Assembly (NCBI GenBank): GCA_963832445.1
Contig: CAWHUM010000026.1
Location: forward strand, 62,001 to 126,000
DNA from: AWTP1-13 sp963832445
GTDB taxonomy: Bacteria; Pseudomonadota; Alphaproteobacteria; Rhizobiales; Hyphomicrobiaceae
Length of the DNA stretch: 64,000 nucleotides
Direction: 5' to 3'
Shown one piece after another: positions 1 through 9,247 of this stretch. The notes beneath the pieces were generated by a model that saw nothing but the letters and a program-made list of their open reading frames with translations, ran no database searches and was not told the origin of the DNA. Position numbers and translations under genes: made by a program. Every line of letters begins with the position of its first letter. Positions within the stretch are counted from its first letter, which is position 1.

Positions 1-457
1 CTCCGCCCACTATTACCGGCGGCGGCCCGCCGCGGCGCGCGGGCTCGCCATAGACTTTCATGACCGCGCGGCCGCCGAAGCCGGGCCGCGAGCGATAGAG
101 CATTTCAATCGCACGTACGAAGCTTCTGTCGCCTCTCAGCTCGATCGCCTGGTCTGTGCCTTCGCGGATCAGCCTGTCCACGCGGTACTCCTCGCTGAAA
201 CCATTGAAGTAGACGAGGCGCAGGCTGATGAGATGGACGTCGTTGCGCTCGGCCACCAAATGCAGCCGGCGGAAGGCGCGGTCGCGGTACCAGTCTTCGG
301 ACTGCCCTATCCTGATCGTGTCGCGGTCGACCTCGAATCCGACCGTCTGCTCACCGAGCAGTATCCATTCTCGGTCGCGCCGCTGCGCCATCGCGTCTGT
401 TGCCAGCAGAGCCAGCACCAGCGCGCCCGCGACTGCGGACGCCCATCTCCATCGCAT
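1..457 (-). CDS. Secreted DUF2541-like protein, 3' end off window
   Basis: The frame opens at the ATG ending at 457 and stays open for 152 codons to the left edge, so the C-terminus is missing. Residues 1-25 are a signal peptide (basic MRWRW start, Ala/Leu-rich core, likely cleavage after DAMA). The mature part has a WILLGEQTV opening, a central RLHLVAERNDV stretch and a RLVYFNGFSEEY strand followed by an ELRGDRSFVRAIEMLY segment, the pattern of small secreted DUF2541-type beta-rich proteins. It would sit in the periplasm; no enzymatic motif is visible. The following gene upstream on this strand is 200 bp away, so it is probably transcribed on its own. The family call is from pattern recall only. 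Confidence 0.6.
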   Translation of the reverse strand, partial: MRWRWASAVAGALVLALLATDAMAQRRDREWILLGEQTVGFEVDRDTIRIGQSEDWYRDRAFRRLHLVAERNDVHLISLRLVYFNGFSEEYRVDRLIREGTDQAIELRGDRSFVRAIEMLYRSRPGFGGRAVMKVYGEPARRGGPPPVIVGG

Positions 458-654
458 TGCAAAACCTCCAAAAGATCGGCCAAGCACACTTCCCACGGTG
501 CGCGCCAGCAATCCTGGGGCATCGCGGCGCCAAGATGGCCGTTTGCTGTACGTTTGCTCAGGTATGCCAGCCGGGCCCGCCCAGCGTTCGACGGCAAGGG
601 CTTGATCCGGCTGCTGATTTGATCAGCGCCCGGAAGCCTGGTCTTGGCCGCACA

Positions 655-1293
655 TCAATATTTCACGGAGCATCCGTAGGGCCGCGTCGACACTGCGGCG
701 ATGGGCCGGTTCTGGCTCATGGCGTCGAGCGCTTCGCGCACATAGTTGCGCGCGCCCTTGACGCTGGCAGGATTGGCAGTCGGCTGATCGTCGATCGCGC
801 CCATGTACACCAGCGTGCCCGCGGGATCGACGATGAACATATGCGGCGTGGTGCGCGCGCCATATAGTCGGCCGAGGTTGCCGTCGGGATCGAGCAGCAC
901 GGCCGTGGCCGCGCGTGGCGGCTCTCGGTCAGCTGATCAGCCTCCAGCCCGTTAACATGTCCCTGCGTGCCCGGCCGCGAAGGAGACCACCGTCAGCCAG
1001 ATGGCGCCGGCGTCGGTCGCCGCCCTCTGCAGGGCCTGCATGTTGCCGGTGGCATAGTGCTTCACCGTGTAGGGGCACTCGTGGTTGGTCCACTCGAGGA
1101 TGACGATCTTGCCCTTGTAGGCGGCGAGCGTGTGCGCCCTGCCTTTGCTGTCCGTTGCCGTGAAGGCGGGCGCCGGCGTTCCCGTTTGCGCGTTGGCCTC
1201 TGCCCGCGTGCTCAGCGCCGGCGCAAGGCATCCTGCAACTGCGATTGCGCCGATAGCGGCCAGGACTTCCCGCCGCGTGGTGCTCGCTGCCAT
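655..1293 (-). CDS. Redoxin/thioredoxin-fold protein, frameshifted
   Basis: Start is the ATG ending at 1293, preceded by a GAGGAGGA ribosome-binding site. The N-terminus has a Tat-like or Sec signal (TTRREVLAAIGAIAVAGC), followed by the AhpC/TSA-type core TPAPAFTATDSKG and the active-site segment ILEWTNHECPYTVKHY near residue 70. Only one cysteine is present there (CPYT rather than CxxC), as in the cytosol- or periplasm-exported redoxin group with a CPF/CPY motif. The frame breaks twice between about 900 and 960; the C-terminal half (AVLLDPDGNLGRLYGARTTPHMFIVDP) continues in another frame to the stop at 655. Two single-base corrections restore one protein of about 210 residues. Likely an antioxidant or thiol-redox protein. 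Confidence 0.75.
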
Positions 1294-1513
1294 GCCGCGT
1301 CCTCCTCCTCGGTTGGGGTGCGCCCGGCGGAGGCACTCTCTGCCGAGCAGGGACCCAATCGCCAACCCATACCCGGGCAGGCTGGGCACGGCAAGGCAGG
1401 AGTAGTGCGGCAGGACTGACACCCGCGCTCGAAAATCGAGCGAGGCAGCAGCGCTGCAGGCTGGCTGAAAGATTTACGAAGCGGGGGCGGGCGGTCGCGC
1501 CGCCCGCGCCGCA

Positions 1514-1914
1514 TCAAGCAGGAGACCTGCCCTTCAGCTTGACCAGAGACTCCAGCGATACGGCATTGGGGCAATAGCTCTGCCACTTCGGGTTTTCGGG
1601 TCTGCTGGCCAGGTCCTGCTCGCAGGTGCCTTTATCGTTGCAGCAGGAGCAGGTCCGCTCCAGATCGCGCATGACACCCTGGCGGCGCGCTCGACATCGT
1701 CCCTGGAGAGGCCAAGCGCGCGCATGCGCTCGTACAGCAGGTGTGCTGCGTCCGGGCCGCGGGCCGCCAGATCCTGCAGGTCGTCGCTGGTCATGCCCAG
1801 ATCGTGGGCGATGCGGCCGAGCTCCTGGCGGTCCATGGAGCCGAGCTCGCCGCTGGTGCGCCACCAATCACGGACGCGGCCTAGCAGGTTTTCGATAGCA
1901 TTTGGGGCCGACAT
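1514..1914 (-). CDS. DUF6455 family protein, frameshifted
   Basis: About 130 residues starting MSAPNAIENLLGRVRDWW. The first part contains the helical DUF6455 N-terminal pattern (DRQELGRIAHDLGMTSDDL, then LLYERMRALGLSRDDV). The C-terminal cysteine-rich part (RTCSCCNDKGTCEQDL, then WQSYCPNA) lies in a second frame after a break near 1670. Five cysteines in the arrangement CxCC-x4-C-x17-C suggest metal binding, but no function is established. It follows directly a second DUF6455-type gene on the same strand, separated by about 50 bp, so the two are probably cotranscribed. Confidence 0.7.
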
Positions 1915-1967
1915 CGGAATGCCTCCATTGGTTGACGGGTTCGGTTGCGTGGGCGAGCTCGTGAATT

Positions 1968-2244
1968 TCAGTGTTTGGGGCGATCTCCATCCGCGGCATC
2001 CCCTTCTTCCAGGCAGCGGCGGAACAACCGGGGCGCCGCGGCAGAAGTCGGGCGGCGAAGTGAGAGGTCCGGCGGCGAGAAGCCAATCGCGGCACCGGTG
2101 CGCCTCGGGGCAGCCGATGCATTGGGTGCGAGCCTCCTCCCACGCCATGCCGTGCTCGATGCGGACGGCCTTTCCAGCCTCGGCGCCGACGCGCTCCATC
2201 ATCTCATCCATCAGCCTGGCGTGGCTGAGGACCCGCTCGAACAT
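1968..2244 (-). CDS. Second DUF6455-like small protein, frameshifted
   Basis: Chosen start is the ATG ending at 2244 (MFERVLSHARLMDEMMERVG), which matches the usual beginning of this family; the frame is open further upstream but without family resemblance. The cysteine part follows: TQCIGCPEAHRCRDW, then PPDFCR. A one-base break near 2025 puts the last twenty residues (RLFRRCLEEG) in another frame that stops at 1968. At roughly 90 residues it is typical in length. Its tandem partner lies just downstream. Function unknown; the CxxC-x6-C layout again suggests a bound metal. Confidence 0.6.
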
Positions 2245-2386
2245 CGGCCAGTGGCGGCAAGTGCGTCCCACCTGCTGTCCCTCGCTGCGAGAGATGCGTT
2301 TTGAGAAGGCTGCCGTAGGCCGAGGGTGGGCGGATTGATCCAGGTCAAGCCTCGGCAGCACCCGTCCGCGGTGCTTTGAAGCAGGC

Positions 2387-3441
2387 TTACGTTTGTTCCG
2401 ACCCGCGCAATACGAGGCGTCGGCGGATGGGGAACAGCACCAGGCCGTAGCGCTCCGACACGTAGCCCCAGATGCCCTTGGGCGCGAACAGCATGATGAC
2501 GATGGCGAATGCCCCGAGCAGCATCAGATACCAGGTGCCGAAGTGGGCCAGGTTGGTCTGCAGGAAATAGAAGATGAGCACGCCGATGATCGGCCCCTCG
2601 ATGGTGCCGATGCCGCCGATCACGACGATGAAGATGACGTAGGCAGTCCAGTCGAGAACCGAGAACGCGGCGTCGGGCGAGATGCGCGCCTTCTGCAGGT
2701 AGATGAGCGCGCCCACCATGCCGGTGCCGGCGGCCGTGACGATGTAGACCTTGAGCTTGGTCCTGAAGCGTCGACGCCGACGCTCTCCGCCGCCACCTCC
2801 GAATTGCGGATGGCGGCGAGCGCCAGGCCGTGGCGCGAGCGCAAGATGAGATAGACGAGGAGGATGGTGGCGACCGCTAGCGCCAGCGCTGCCCAGTAGG
2901 TGATGATGTCGCGGGCGGCCGAGGTGCGCACGTCGAACAGCGCTTTCACCCACTCGATGCCTGCCACCTCGTTGGTGACGAACGGCGGCAGCGAGGTGCC
3001 GGTGCCGCCGCCCAGCTGCTTGAACTGGGCGAACACCAGCCGGTAGACCTCGGCCATCACCCAGGTGCCGATGGCGAAGTAGGCGCCGCGCAGGCGGAAC
3101 ACGACGAGCGCGGTCGGCAGCGCGAGAGCAGCCGCGATGAGGCCCGCAGAGCACGATCGCCAGCCAGCGGATCGATGCCGGCGTGCACGGTGAGCGCGAA
3201 CAGCGAGATAGCCGCCGAGCCCGACGAAGGCCTGCTGGCCGACCGAGACGAGGCCGGCGTAGCCCGCGAGCAGGTTCCAGTACTGGGCCAGCGCCAGCAT
3301 GGTGAAGACGAAGATCAGGTCGTTGATCAGGTTGCGGCTGCCGAAGGCCGGCAGCGCGACGAGCAGCGCCAGCACAATTGAGCCCGACGATGGCGAACGC
3401 GCGCGAGCGCGGGGTCGCGACCTCGACATGGTGTTTGCCAT
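2387..3441 (-). CDS. livM: Branched-chain-type ABC permease LivM, module 1, frameshifted
   Basis: Inner-membrane permease of the Liv/HAAT importer family. Recognisable blocks are LLAGYAGLVSVGQQAFVGLGGY near residue 60, RLRGAYFAIGTWVMAEVYRL, the cytoplasmic coupling loop LRSRHGLALAAIRNSEVAAES, and the final helices around GGIGTIEGPIIGVLIF. At least two single-base breaks (near 3390 and 2770) split it over two frames. The start at 3441 (MANTMSRSRPRARARS) is preferred because it gives a normal length; an in-frame ATG ending at 3628 would add about 60 Arg-rich residues. It is last in a five-gene minus-strand operon after the binding protein, livG, livF and livH. Confidence 0.85.
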
Positions 3442-3633
3442 CCGCCGCCGTGCGCGGACTAGGACGCAGCCCGGCGGGGACGTGGAAGCGGCGCACTGCG
3501 GCAGCCACGCCGGCGGTGCGGGAACGAATTCCGCGCCTGGCAACAGCCAGCCACCGCTTCGCACGCGCGGCCGCGCGCTGCCTCGGCGTGGGTCGCGGCA
3601 GGTTCGGCCAGGGTTCCTGAGAATCCATGGGCC

Positions 3634-4507
3634 TCAGTCGCCTGTCGGGGAAAGAGGCCGCGCGGCCGCAGCACCAGCACGATCAGGAAGGCGAGGTGGC
3701 CGGCCAGGATCTGCCATTCGGGTTGATCTGCGCGCCGACGGTCTGCGCGACGCCGATGATGATGCCGCCGGCCAGCGTGCCCCAGAAGCTGCCGAGGCCG
3801 CCGATGATCACCGCCTCGAAGGCGTAGAGCAGGCGCGCCGGGCCGATGGTCGGATCGAAGTTGGCGCGCATGCCGAGATAGAGCGCGGCGACGGTGATCA
3901 CCACCATCGACACGGCCATGGCCAGCGCGAAGATGCGGCGGTTGTCGATGCCCATCAGCTGGGCGATCTCGGGATCGTCGGAGGTGGCGCGGAAGGCGCG
4001 GCCGAGTCTCGGTGCGATAGAAGAGCTGGTTGAGCGCGACGATCACGCCGACCGCCGAGGCGAAGGTGAGGAGCGGGATGATGCCGACAGCGAGCCCGCC
4101 GCCCGAACTGGATCGGACGCCGTCTCGATGGCGCCGGCGGCAAGGCGCTGGCTGTCGGCGGAGAAGACTTCGAGCAGGCCGTTCTGGATGATGATCGAGA
4201 GGCCGAAGGTGACGAGCAGCGGCGGCAGGATGTCGCGGCCAAGCGTGCGGTTGAGCAGCGCGTGCTGCAGCGCGTAGCCGAACGCGAACATCATCGGCGC
4301 CGCGACCAGCGTACCGAGGAACGGATCGATGCCCCAGCGCCTGAGTCGAGCGCCAGCACGATGAAGGCCGCGAGCACGATCAGGTCGCCGTGCGCCAGGT
4401 TGACGAGGCGCATGATGCCGAAGATCAGCGACAGGCCGGCGGCGAACAGCGCGTAGAGCCCGCCCAGCATGACGCCCTGCAGCAGGGTGTTGATCGCAGA
4501 CCGTCAT
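3634..4507 (-). CDS. livH: Branched-chain-type ABC permease LivH, module 1, frameshifted
   Basis: Second membrane subunit of the importer. The N-terminal part (TLLQGVMLGGLYALFAAGLS, then GIMRLVNLAHGDLIVLAAF) is the classic LivH opening; later blocks are LVTFGLSIIIQNGLLEVF and ARLLYAFEAVIIGGLGSFWG, ending near the RPRGLF motif that closes this family. These pieces lie in three frames, so three or more indels are present between 4500 and 3650. The ATG ending at 4507 overlaps the stop of livF (ATGA), showing translational coupling; the reading frame changes within the next few codons. The 3' end is approximate because the stop at 3634 requires one correction. Confidence 0.8.
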
Positions 4508-5206
4508 GCGCCGAAGTACGCCTTGTGGATCGCGGTCGCGATCGAGCTCTGCCGGCCGGCCGGACAGCGACATGCGCCCTTCCTGGAAGCAGTAGACGCG
4601 GTCGGCCACCTTGCAGCGCCTGCACGATGTCCTGCTCGACCAGGATCACGCTGGCGCCGTTCGCCTTGATCTTGGGAAGCGCTGCATAGATGTCGCGGAT
4701 GACGATCGGCGCGAGGCCGAGGCTGATCTCGTCGCAGAGCAGCACGCGCGGGTTGGACATCAGCGCGCGGCCGATGGCCGTCATCTGCTGCTGGCCGCCG
4801 GACAGCGTCTGCGAGGGGGCCTCGCGCCGCTCGATCAGAGCCGGGAACAGGTCGTAGACCCGCTCGAGCGACCAGTAGCCGGCCTCGCGGCGGCCGTGCG
4901 CGCCGATCTTCAGGTTCTCCTCGACGCTGAGCGAGGGAAACAGCCGCCGTCCCTCGGGCACCAGGGAGATGCCGGCGCGCACGATCTCCGCGGGCGGCAG
5001 GCCGCCGATCGGCCGGCCGTCGAAGACGATGCTATCGGGCTTGGCCGGCAGCAGGCCGACGAGGGTGCGAAGGAAGGTCGACTTGCCGGCACCGTTGGCG
5101 CCGATGATGGCCAGCGTCTCGCCTGCCCTCAGCTCCAGGTCGATGCCGTAGAGCGCCTGGAAGTCGCCGTAGAGCGCGGTGAGCCGATGCGTCTCTGCAG
5201 GGCCAT
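4504..5206 (-). CDS. livF: Branched-chain-type ABC transporter ATPase LivF, module 1, frameshifted
   Basis: Cytoplasmic ATPase of the importer. Walker A is GANGAGKST, the Q-loop region contains SLVPEGRRLFPSLSVEENL (LivF-typical), the signature is LSGGQQQM and Walker B is VLLCDEISLGLAP; the H-loop position carries VILVEQD (Q-D in place of H-D neighbourhood, as usual in LivF). The C-terminal 30 residues (DRVYCFQEGRMSLSGRP, then SIATAIHKAYFGA) need two frame corrections and end at a TGA that overlaps the livH start. The 5' end is uncertain: ATG at 5206 with a nearby shift, or GTG at 5219. A double stem-loop repeat lies just upstream of it. Confidence 0.82.
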
Positions 5207-5221
5207 GGGCAGGCTCCACGT

Positions 5222-5364
5222 CCTCTCCCCATGCCTCTTCAGGCATGGGGAGAGGGTTAGGGTGAGGGCAGCCACAAGCGCCGTCGCAGCAAGGTACCGC
5301 CCTCACCCGACCTCTCCCCGCGTCGACAGAGTTCGAGGCAAGGGTTGCGATACGCGGGGAGAGG
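5222..5364. repeat. Two CTCTCCCC palindromic repeat units in inverted arrangement
   Basis: Unit one (5222-5255) is a perfect 15-bp stem, CCTCTCCCCATGCCT with its complement, around a 4-base loop. Unit two has 12-bp arms at 5311-5322 and 5353-5364 (CCTCTCCCCGCG). Both carry the outer tag GCCCTCACCC, pointing in opposite directions. They fill the gap between livG and livF within the operon. Related units occur at 16697-16722 and 56851-56880, so this is a dispersed REP-type element of the genome. Confidence 0.85.
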
Positions 5365-5369
5365 GAGAC

Positions 5370-6142
<773 letters not shown>

Positions 6143-7461
6143 TCAGGCGATCGGTTCCATCTTGCCGCCGACAGGGATCGCCGGCGCCGTCTTGTTGTCG
6201 GTGATGACGATGTCGTACTTGTTGCCGTCCTTGACGCGCCACTGGCCACCGACCAGCGTGGTCTTGGTTACATTCTTGGCCGCGAAGGCGGCACGCCTCT
6301 GCCGTCCCATGCGATGTGCCCGACCACGGTGTCGAGCTTCGTGGCCCGGATCGCCTCCACGGTGGCCCTGGCGTTGCCGATCTCCTTGGTGCGCTTGAGC
6401 ACATCGAGGGCGACCTCGTAAAGCGAGTGGGCGAAGCCGACCGGCTGCGACCATTGCCGCTTGGTCGTGGCCTCATAGGAATTGGCCAACTGCTTCGCAG
6501 TCATGCCGTTGATCGATGATTTGAATGGATGGTTCGGTGTCCACCAAACCTCGGTCGAAATATTGTGGCCGTCCCTGCCGAGCGCTTCGACCGAGGACGG
6601 GAATAGGAGTGCCTTGCCGACCGAGGCGGCCTTCGGCTTGAAGCCCTGCTGCAGCGCCTGTTTCCAGAATGTGGTGAAGTCCGGGGGCAGCACCACGCCG
6701 GTGATGATCTGGGCATTGCCGTTCTTGAAGGCCGTGAGCTGTGCGGCGAAATTGTCCGTGAGGTTTTGATACCGACCCGGATCGATCAGTTTGTAGCCCT
6801 GCTTGGCGAGCACGGGAGGGAAGCCCACTTCCTTGTCGCCCCAGGCGTTACCGTCGCCGTCGTTCGGGAACAGCGCGCCGACGACCTTGTTCGTGTCGAG
6901 CTGGCCCCACATGTTGAGGAACACCGCGATCACGTCCTCGAGGCCCCAGAAGTAGTGGAAGGCGAAATTGAAGGGCTTCCACGCCGGCGGCCCTCCGGCC
7001 GGGTTCGCCTGCTGGCCGATGAACCACGGCTGCCAGGGGGCCAGGGAGGAGACGGTGGCGACCTCTTCGATCTCCGCCTGGGTGCAGACCGGATTGGTGG
7101 TCTCCGGCGTGTTGCCGACCAGCATGAGATCGACTTTGTCGCGAACCATGAGGTCCTTCGCGACCTCGGCGGCGCGGTTCGGATTGGACTGGCTGTCGCG
7201 CAAGAGCACCTCGATTGGGCGCGTGACGTTCCCGACCCTCAGCCCGCCCTTGGTCGCCTCGCGGAACTGTTGCAGCATGAACTCGTCTGCCGCCGCGAAC
7301 GGCGCAAGCGGCCCGGTTGCCGGGCTCACGTAGCCGAGCTTGATGGGCCGCGCCTGGGCGTGCACGGCGGGCGAGAACACCTGTCCCGCGGCGAGCGTGG
7401 CGGCCGAGGTTTTGATGAAGGTGCGGCGCGTGACGGATCGATTGCGCGTATTCGCTGGCAT
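6143..7461 (-). CDS. Periplasmic branched-chain-type substrate-binding protein, module 1, frameshifted near the end
   Basis: First gene of the importer operon, about 440 residues. Start is the ATG ending at 7461 with a GGAGGAAGG ribosome-binding site. The signal is Tat-like (TRRTFIKTSAATLAAG). The mature protein starts RPIKLGYVSPATGPLAPF, the standard Peripla_BP_6 (Leu/Ile/Val receptor) opening, and retains the DSQSNPNRAAEVAKDL and LMLVGNTPETTNP blocks. A single break near 6300 moves the last 50 residues (LVGGQWRVKDGNKYDIVI) to another frame. Large bulky-residue content and the neighbouring hydroxylase suggest an aromatic rather than aliphatic ligand; this is inference. Divergent from the IclR gene, with a palindromic operator between them. 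Confidence 0.87.
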
Positions 7462-7598
7462 GCCTTCCTCCCTGGTGATCGATTCACACGCGGAGGCGGC
7501 TCGAGCAAAGCCGCTCCCGCTCAAAGCGTTTCCTCTTAAGGCCCGTTCGGCGCTTGGCTGCGCCGGCATTGATTTGACCGCGGCGCAATATTGTTCGT

Positions 7599-7620
7599 AT
7601 ATCGAACGTGCGTTCGATAT
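7599..7620. promoter_or_regulatory. Perfect palindrome, likely IclR operator
   Basis: Two 10-bp arms, ATATCGAACG and CGTTCGATAT, are separated by TG. The site lies in the divergent gap between the importer operon (start 7461) and the regulator gene. The half-site ATCGAAC/GTTCGAT recurs as a second palindrome at 9181-9195 in front of the hydroxylase gene. IclR proteins usually bind palindromes of about this size. Confidence 0.7.
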
Positions 7621-7677
7621 GTGGCAATTGTCGTCCGGGCGGGTGCGGAGTGTCAACGAGAGTTCTTGCGAGAACCT

Positions 7678-8520
7678 GTGGCGCAAGGAAGAGCGAAGCG
7701 CAACGCGGGCGGGCAAGCCACGGCGCAGCGCGCAGCGTCCGACCGCGCGAGCAAGGCGGAGCGGCCTCACGACAAGGAGTTCATGACGACGCTGGCCAAG
7801 GGCCTCGCGGTGCTCGCCCTGTTCGGCAGGGAGCGGCCGAGCCTGACCTTGTCGGAGGCTGCGGCCGCCACCGACCTTTCGCGCGCCACGGCGCGGCGCA
7901 TCCTGCGCACGCTGGCCGAGCTCGGCTACGTCGAGCAGCAGGGACGGCAGTTCTCACCGGCTCCCGGCATCCTCAAGCTCGGCTTCTCGTATCTGTCGGC
8001 GCAGAACTGGATCGAGCGCGCGCGCCCGCTGATGAAGGAGCTGAGCGAGCGCTTTCACGAGTCCTGCTCGGCGGCCATCCTGCAGGGCACGGACGTCGTC
8101 TACGTCGCGCGTGTGCCGGCGGGGCGCATCATGTCGGTGGCGATCTCGATCGGCACGCGCCTGCCGGCGTTCCATACCTCCATCGGCCGCGTGCAGCTGG
8201 GCTTCCTCGACGACGACGAGCTGTGGCGGCGGCTGCGATCACTGCGCATCGAGGCCTACACGACTTCCACTATCACCGACGTGCAGGCGCTCTTCGACCG
8301 CATCCGCGCCGATCGCGAGCAGGGCTTCTCCATCGTCGACGAGGAGCTTGAGCGGGGGCTGCGGTCGATCGCCGTGCCGATCATCGACCGCGCGGGCCAG
8401 GCGGTGGCCGGGCTCAACCTGTCCACCCACTCGACGCGCACGACCCGCAACGAGATGCGCGAACGCTTCCTGCCGGCGCTGCGCGAGGCCGCTGGGCAGA
8501 TCGCGGCGAGCATCGCCTGA
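7678..8520 (+). CDS. IclR-family transcriptional regulator (PcaR/PobR-like)
   Basis: About 280 residues. The N-terminal winged helix runs from TTLAKGLAVLALFG through SEAAAATDLSRATARRILRTLAELGYV; the IclR effector domain follows (YVARVPAGRIMSVAISIGTRLPAFHTSIGR, then REQGFSIVDEELERGLRSIAVPI). These match the group that controls aromatic catabolism. The start is ambiguous: GTG at 7678 gives a 35-residue basic lead; the ATG at 7783 begins just before the helix-turn-helix but would be short for the family. It faces the importer operon divergently and precedes the FKBP and hydroxylase genes, so it probably controls both sides in response to the imported substrate. Confidence 0.88.
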   Translation: MAQGRAKRNAGGQATAQRAASDRASKAERPHDKEFMTTLAKGLAVLALFGRERPSLTLSEAAAATDLSRATARRILRTLAELGYVEQQGRQFSPAPGILKLGFSYLSAQNWIERARPLMKELSERFHESCSAAILQGTDVVYVARVPAGRIMSVAISIGTRLPAFHTSIGRVQLGFLDDDELWRRLRSLRIEAYTTSTITDVQALFDRIRADREQGFSIVDEELERGLRSIAVPIIDRAGQAVAGLNLSTHSTRTTRNEMRERFLPALREAAGQIAASIA

Positions 8521-8612
8521 AGGTATCACGGACGGCTGCGACGCTAAATGCCACGGTTTCGCACCAAGGCAAGCGCTACAAGTGCACAACCAAAGACCCA
8601 GGGGAGAAGCGC

Positions 8613-9080
8613 ATGCGAACCATCAAGCCGGCCACAGTGATTGCCGTCGCCCTTGCCACCCTATTGGCCGGCTGCATTGCCACCAGCGCCCCGACCCAAG
8701 TGGAAGCGCAAGCGCAACCCGAAACCAAAGTCTTCACGCAGGCTTCGGGCCTGAAGATAGCGGACATCAAGGTGGGCACCGGCGCCACCCCCAAGACCGG
8801 CCAGATTTGCGTCATGCACTACACGGGCTGGCTGTATCAGAACGGGCAGAAGGGGGCGAAATTCGACAGCTCGGTTGACCGCGGTCAGCCATTCGAGTTT
8901 CCGATCGGCCAGGGCCGGGTGATCAAGGGCTGGGACGAGGGCGTCGCCAGCATGAAGGTCGGCGGCAAGCGCACCCTCATCATTCCGCCCGACCTCGGCT
9001 ACGGCGCCCGCGGCGCCGGCGGCTCGATCCCGCCGCACTCGACGCTGATCTTCGAGGTGGAGCTGCTGGCGCTGAAGTAG
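8613..9080 (+). CDS. FKBP-type peptidyl-prolyl isomerase, lipoprotein
   Basis: 155 residues, start supported by GGGGAGAAGCGC before the ATG. The signal ends in the lipobox LLAGC (Cys21), so it should be membrane-anchored. The rest is a single FKBP domain: KTGQICVMHYTGWLY, KFDSSVDRGQPFEFPIG, RVIKGWDEGV, the IPPDLGYGARGAGGSIPP loop and TLIFEVELL. The key aromatic pocket residues (Y, F, D, W, Y) are present, so it should be active in assisting folding of exported proteins. It is not obviously related to the hydroxylase downstream and is separated from it by an operator-containing gap. Confidence 0.92.
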   Translation: MRTIKPATVIAVALATLLAGCIATSAPTQVEAQAQPETKVFTQASGLKIADIKVGTGATPKTGQICVMHYTGWLYQNGQKGAKFDSSVDRGQPFEFPIGQGRVIKGWDEGVASMKVGGKRTLIIPPDLGYGARGAGGSIPPHSTLIFEVELLALK

Positions 9081-9180
9081 CGGGCGCTCTCGCCACAAGA
9101 CCCCTGCTGTCCTGCTTGACCGCGCTTGCCAGCGCATGGGCGCCGCCCTATCGTTTTGCTCGTTCGCAAATCGTACGTTC

Positions 9181-9195
9181 GTTCGATAATCGAAC
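9181..9195. promoter_or_regulatory. Palindrome GTTCGATAATCGAAC, second IclR-type site
   Basis: Perfect 7-bp arms GTTCGAT and ATCGAAC around one A, 53 bp before the hydroxylase start. The arms are identical to the inner part of the palindrome at 7599-7620. A further imperfect CGTTCG half lies at 9161-9180. This places the hydroxylase under the same predicted regulator as the importer. Confidence 0.65.
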
Positions 9196-9247
9196 ATAAT
9201 GCACCAACCGAAGTAGGCGCGCAAAGCGAGACAGGGAGGAACCGCCG

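Noticed and set aside
3442..3628. A 60-residue N-terminal extension of LivM of module 1 from the ATG at 3628
   Set aside because: The Arg/Pro-rich sequence has no resemblance to LivM and would make the protein far too long; the ATG at 3441 fits better, although an indel makes both uncertain.
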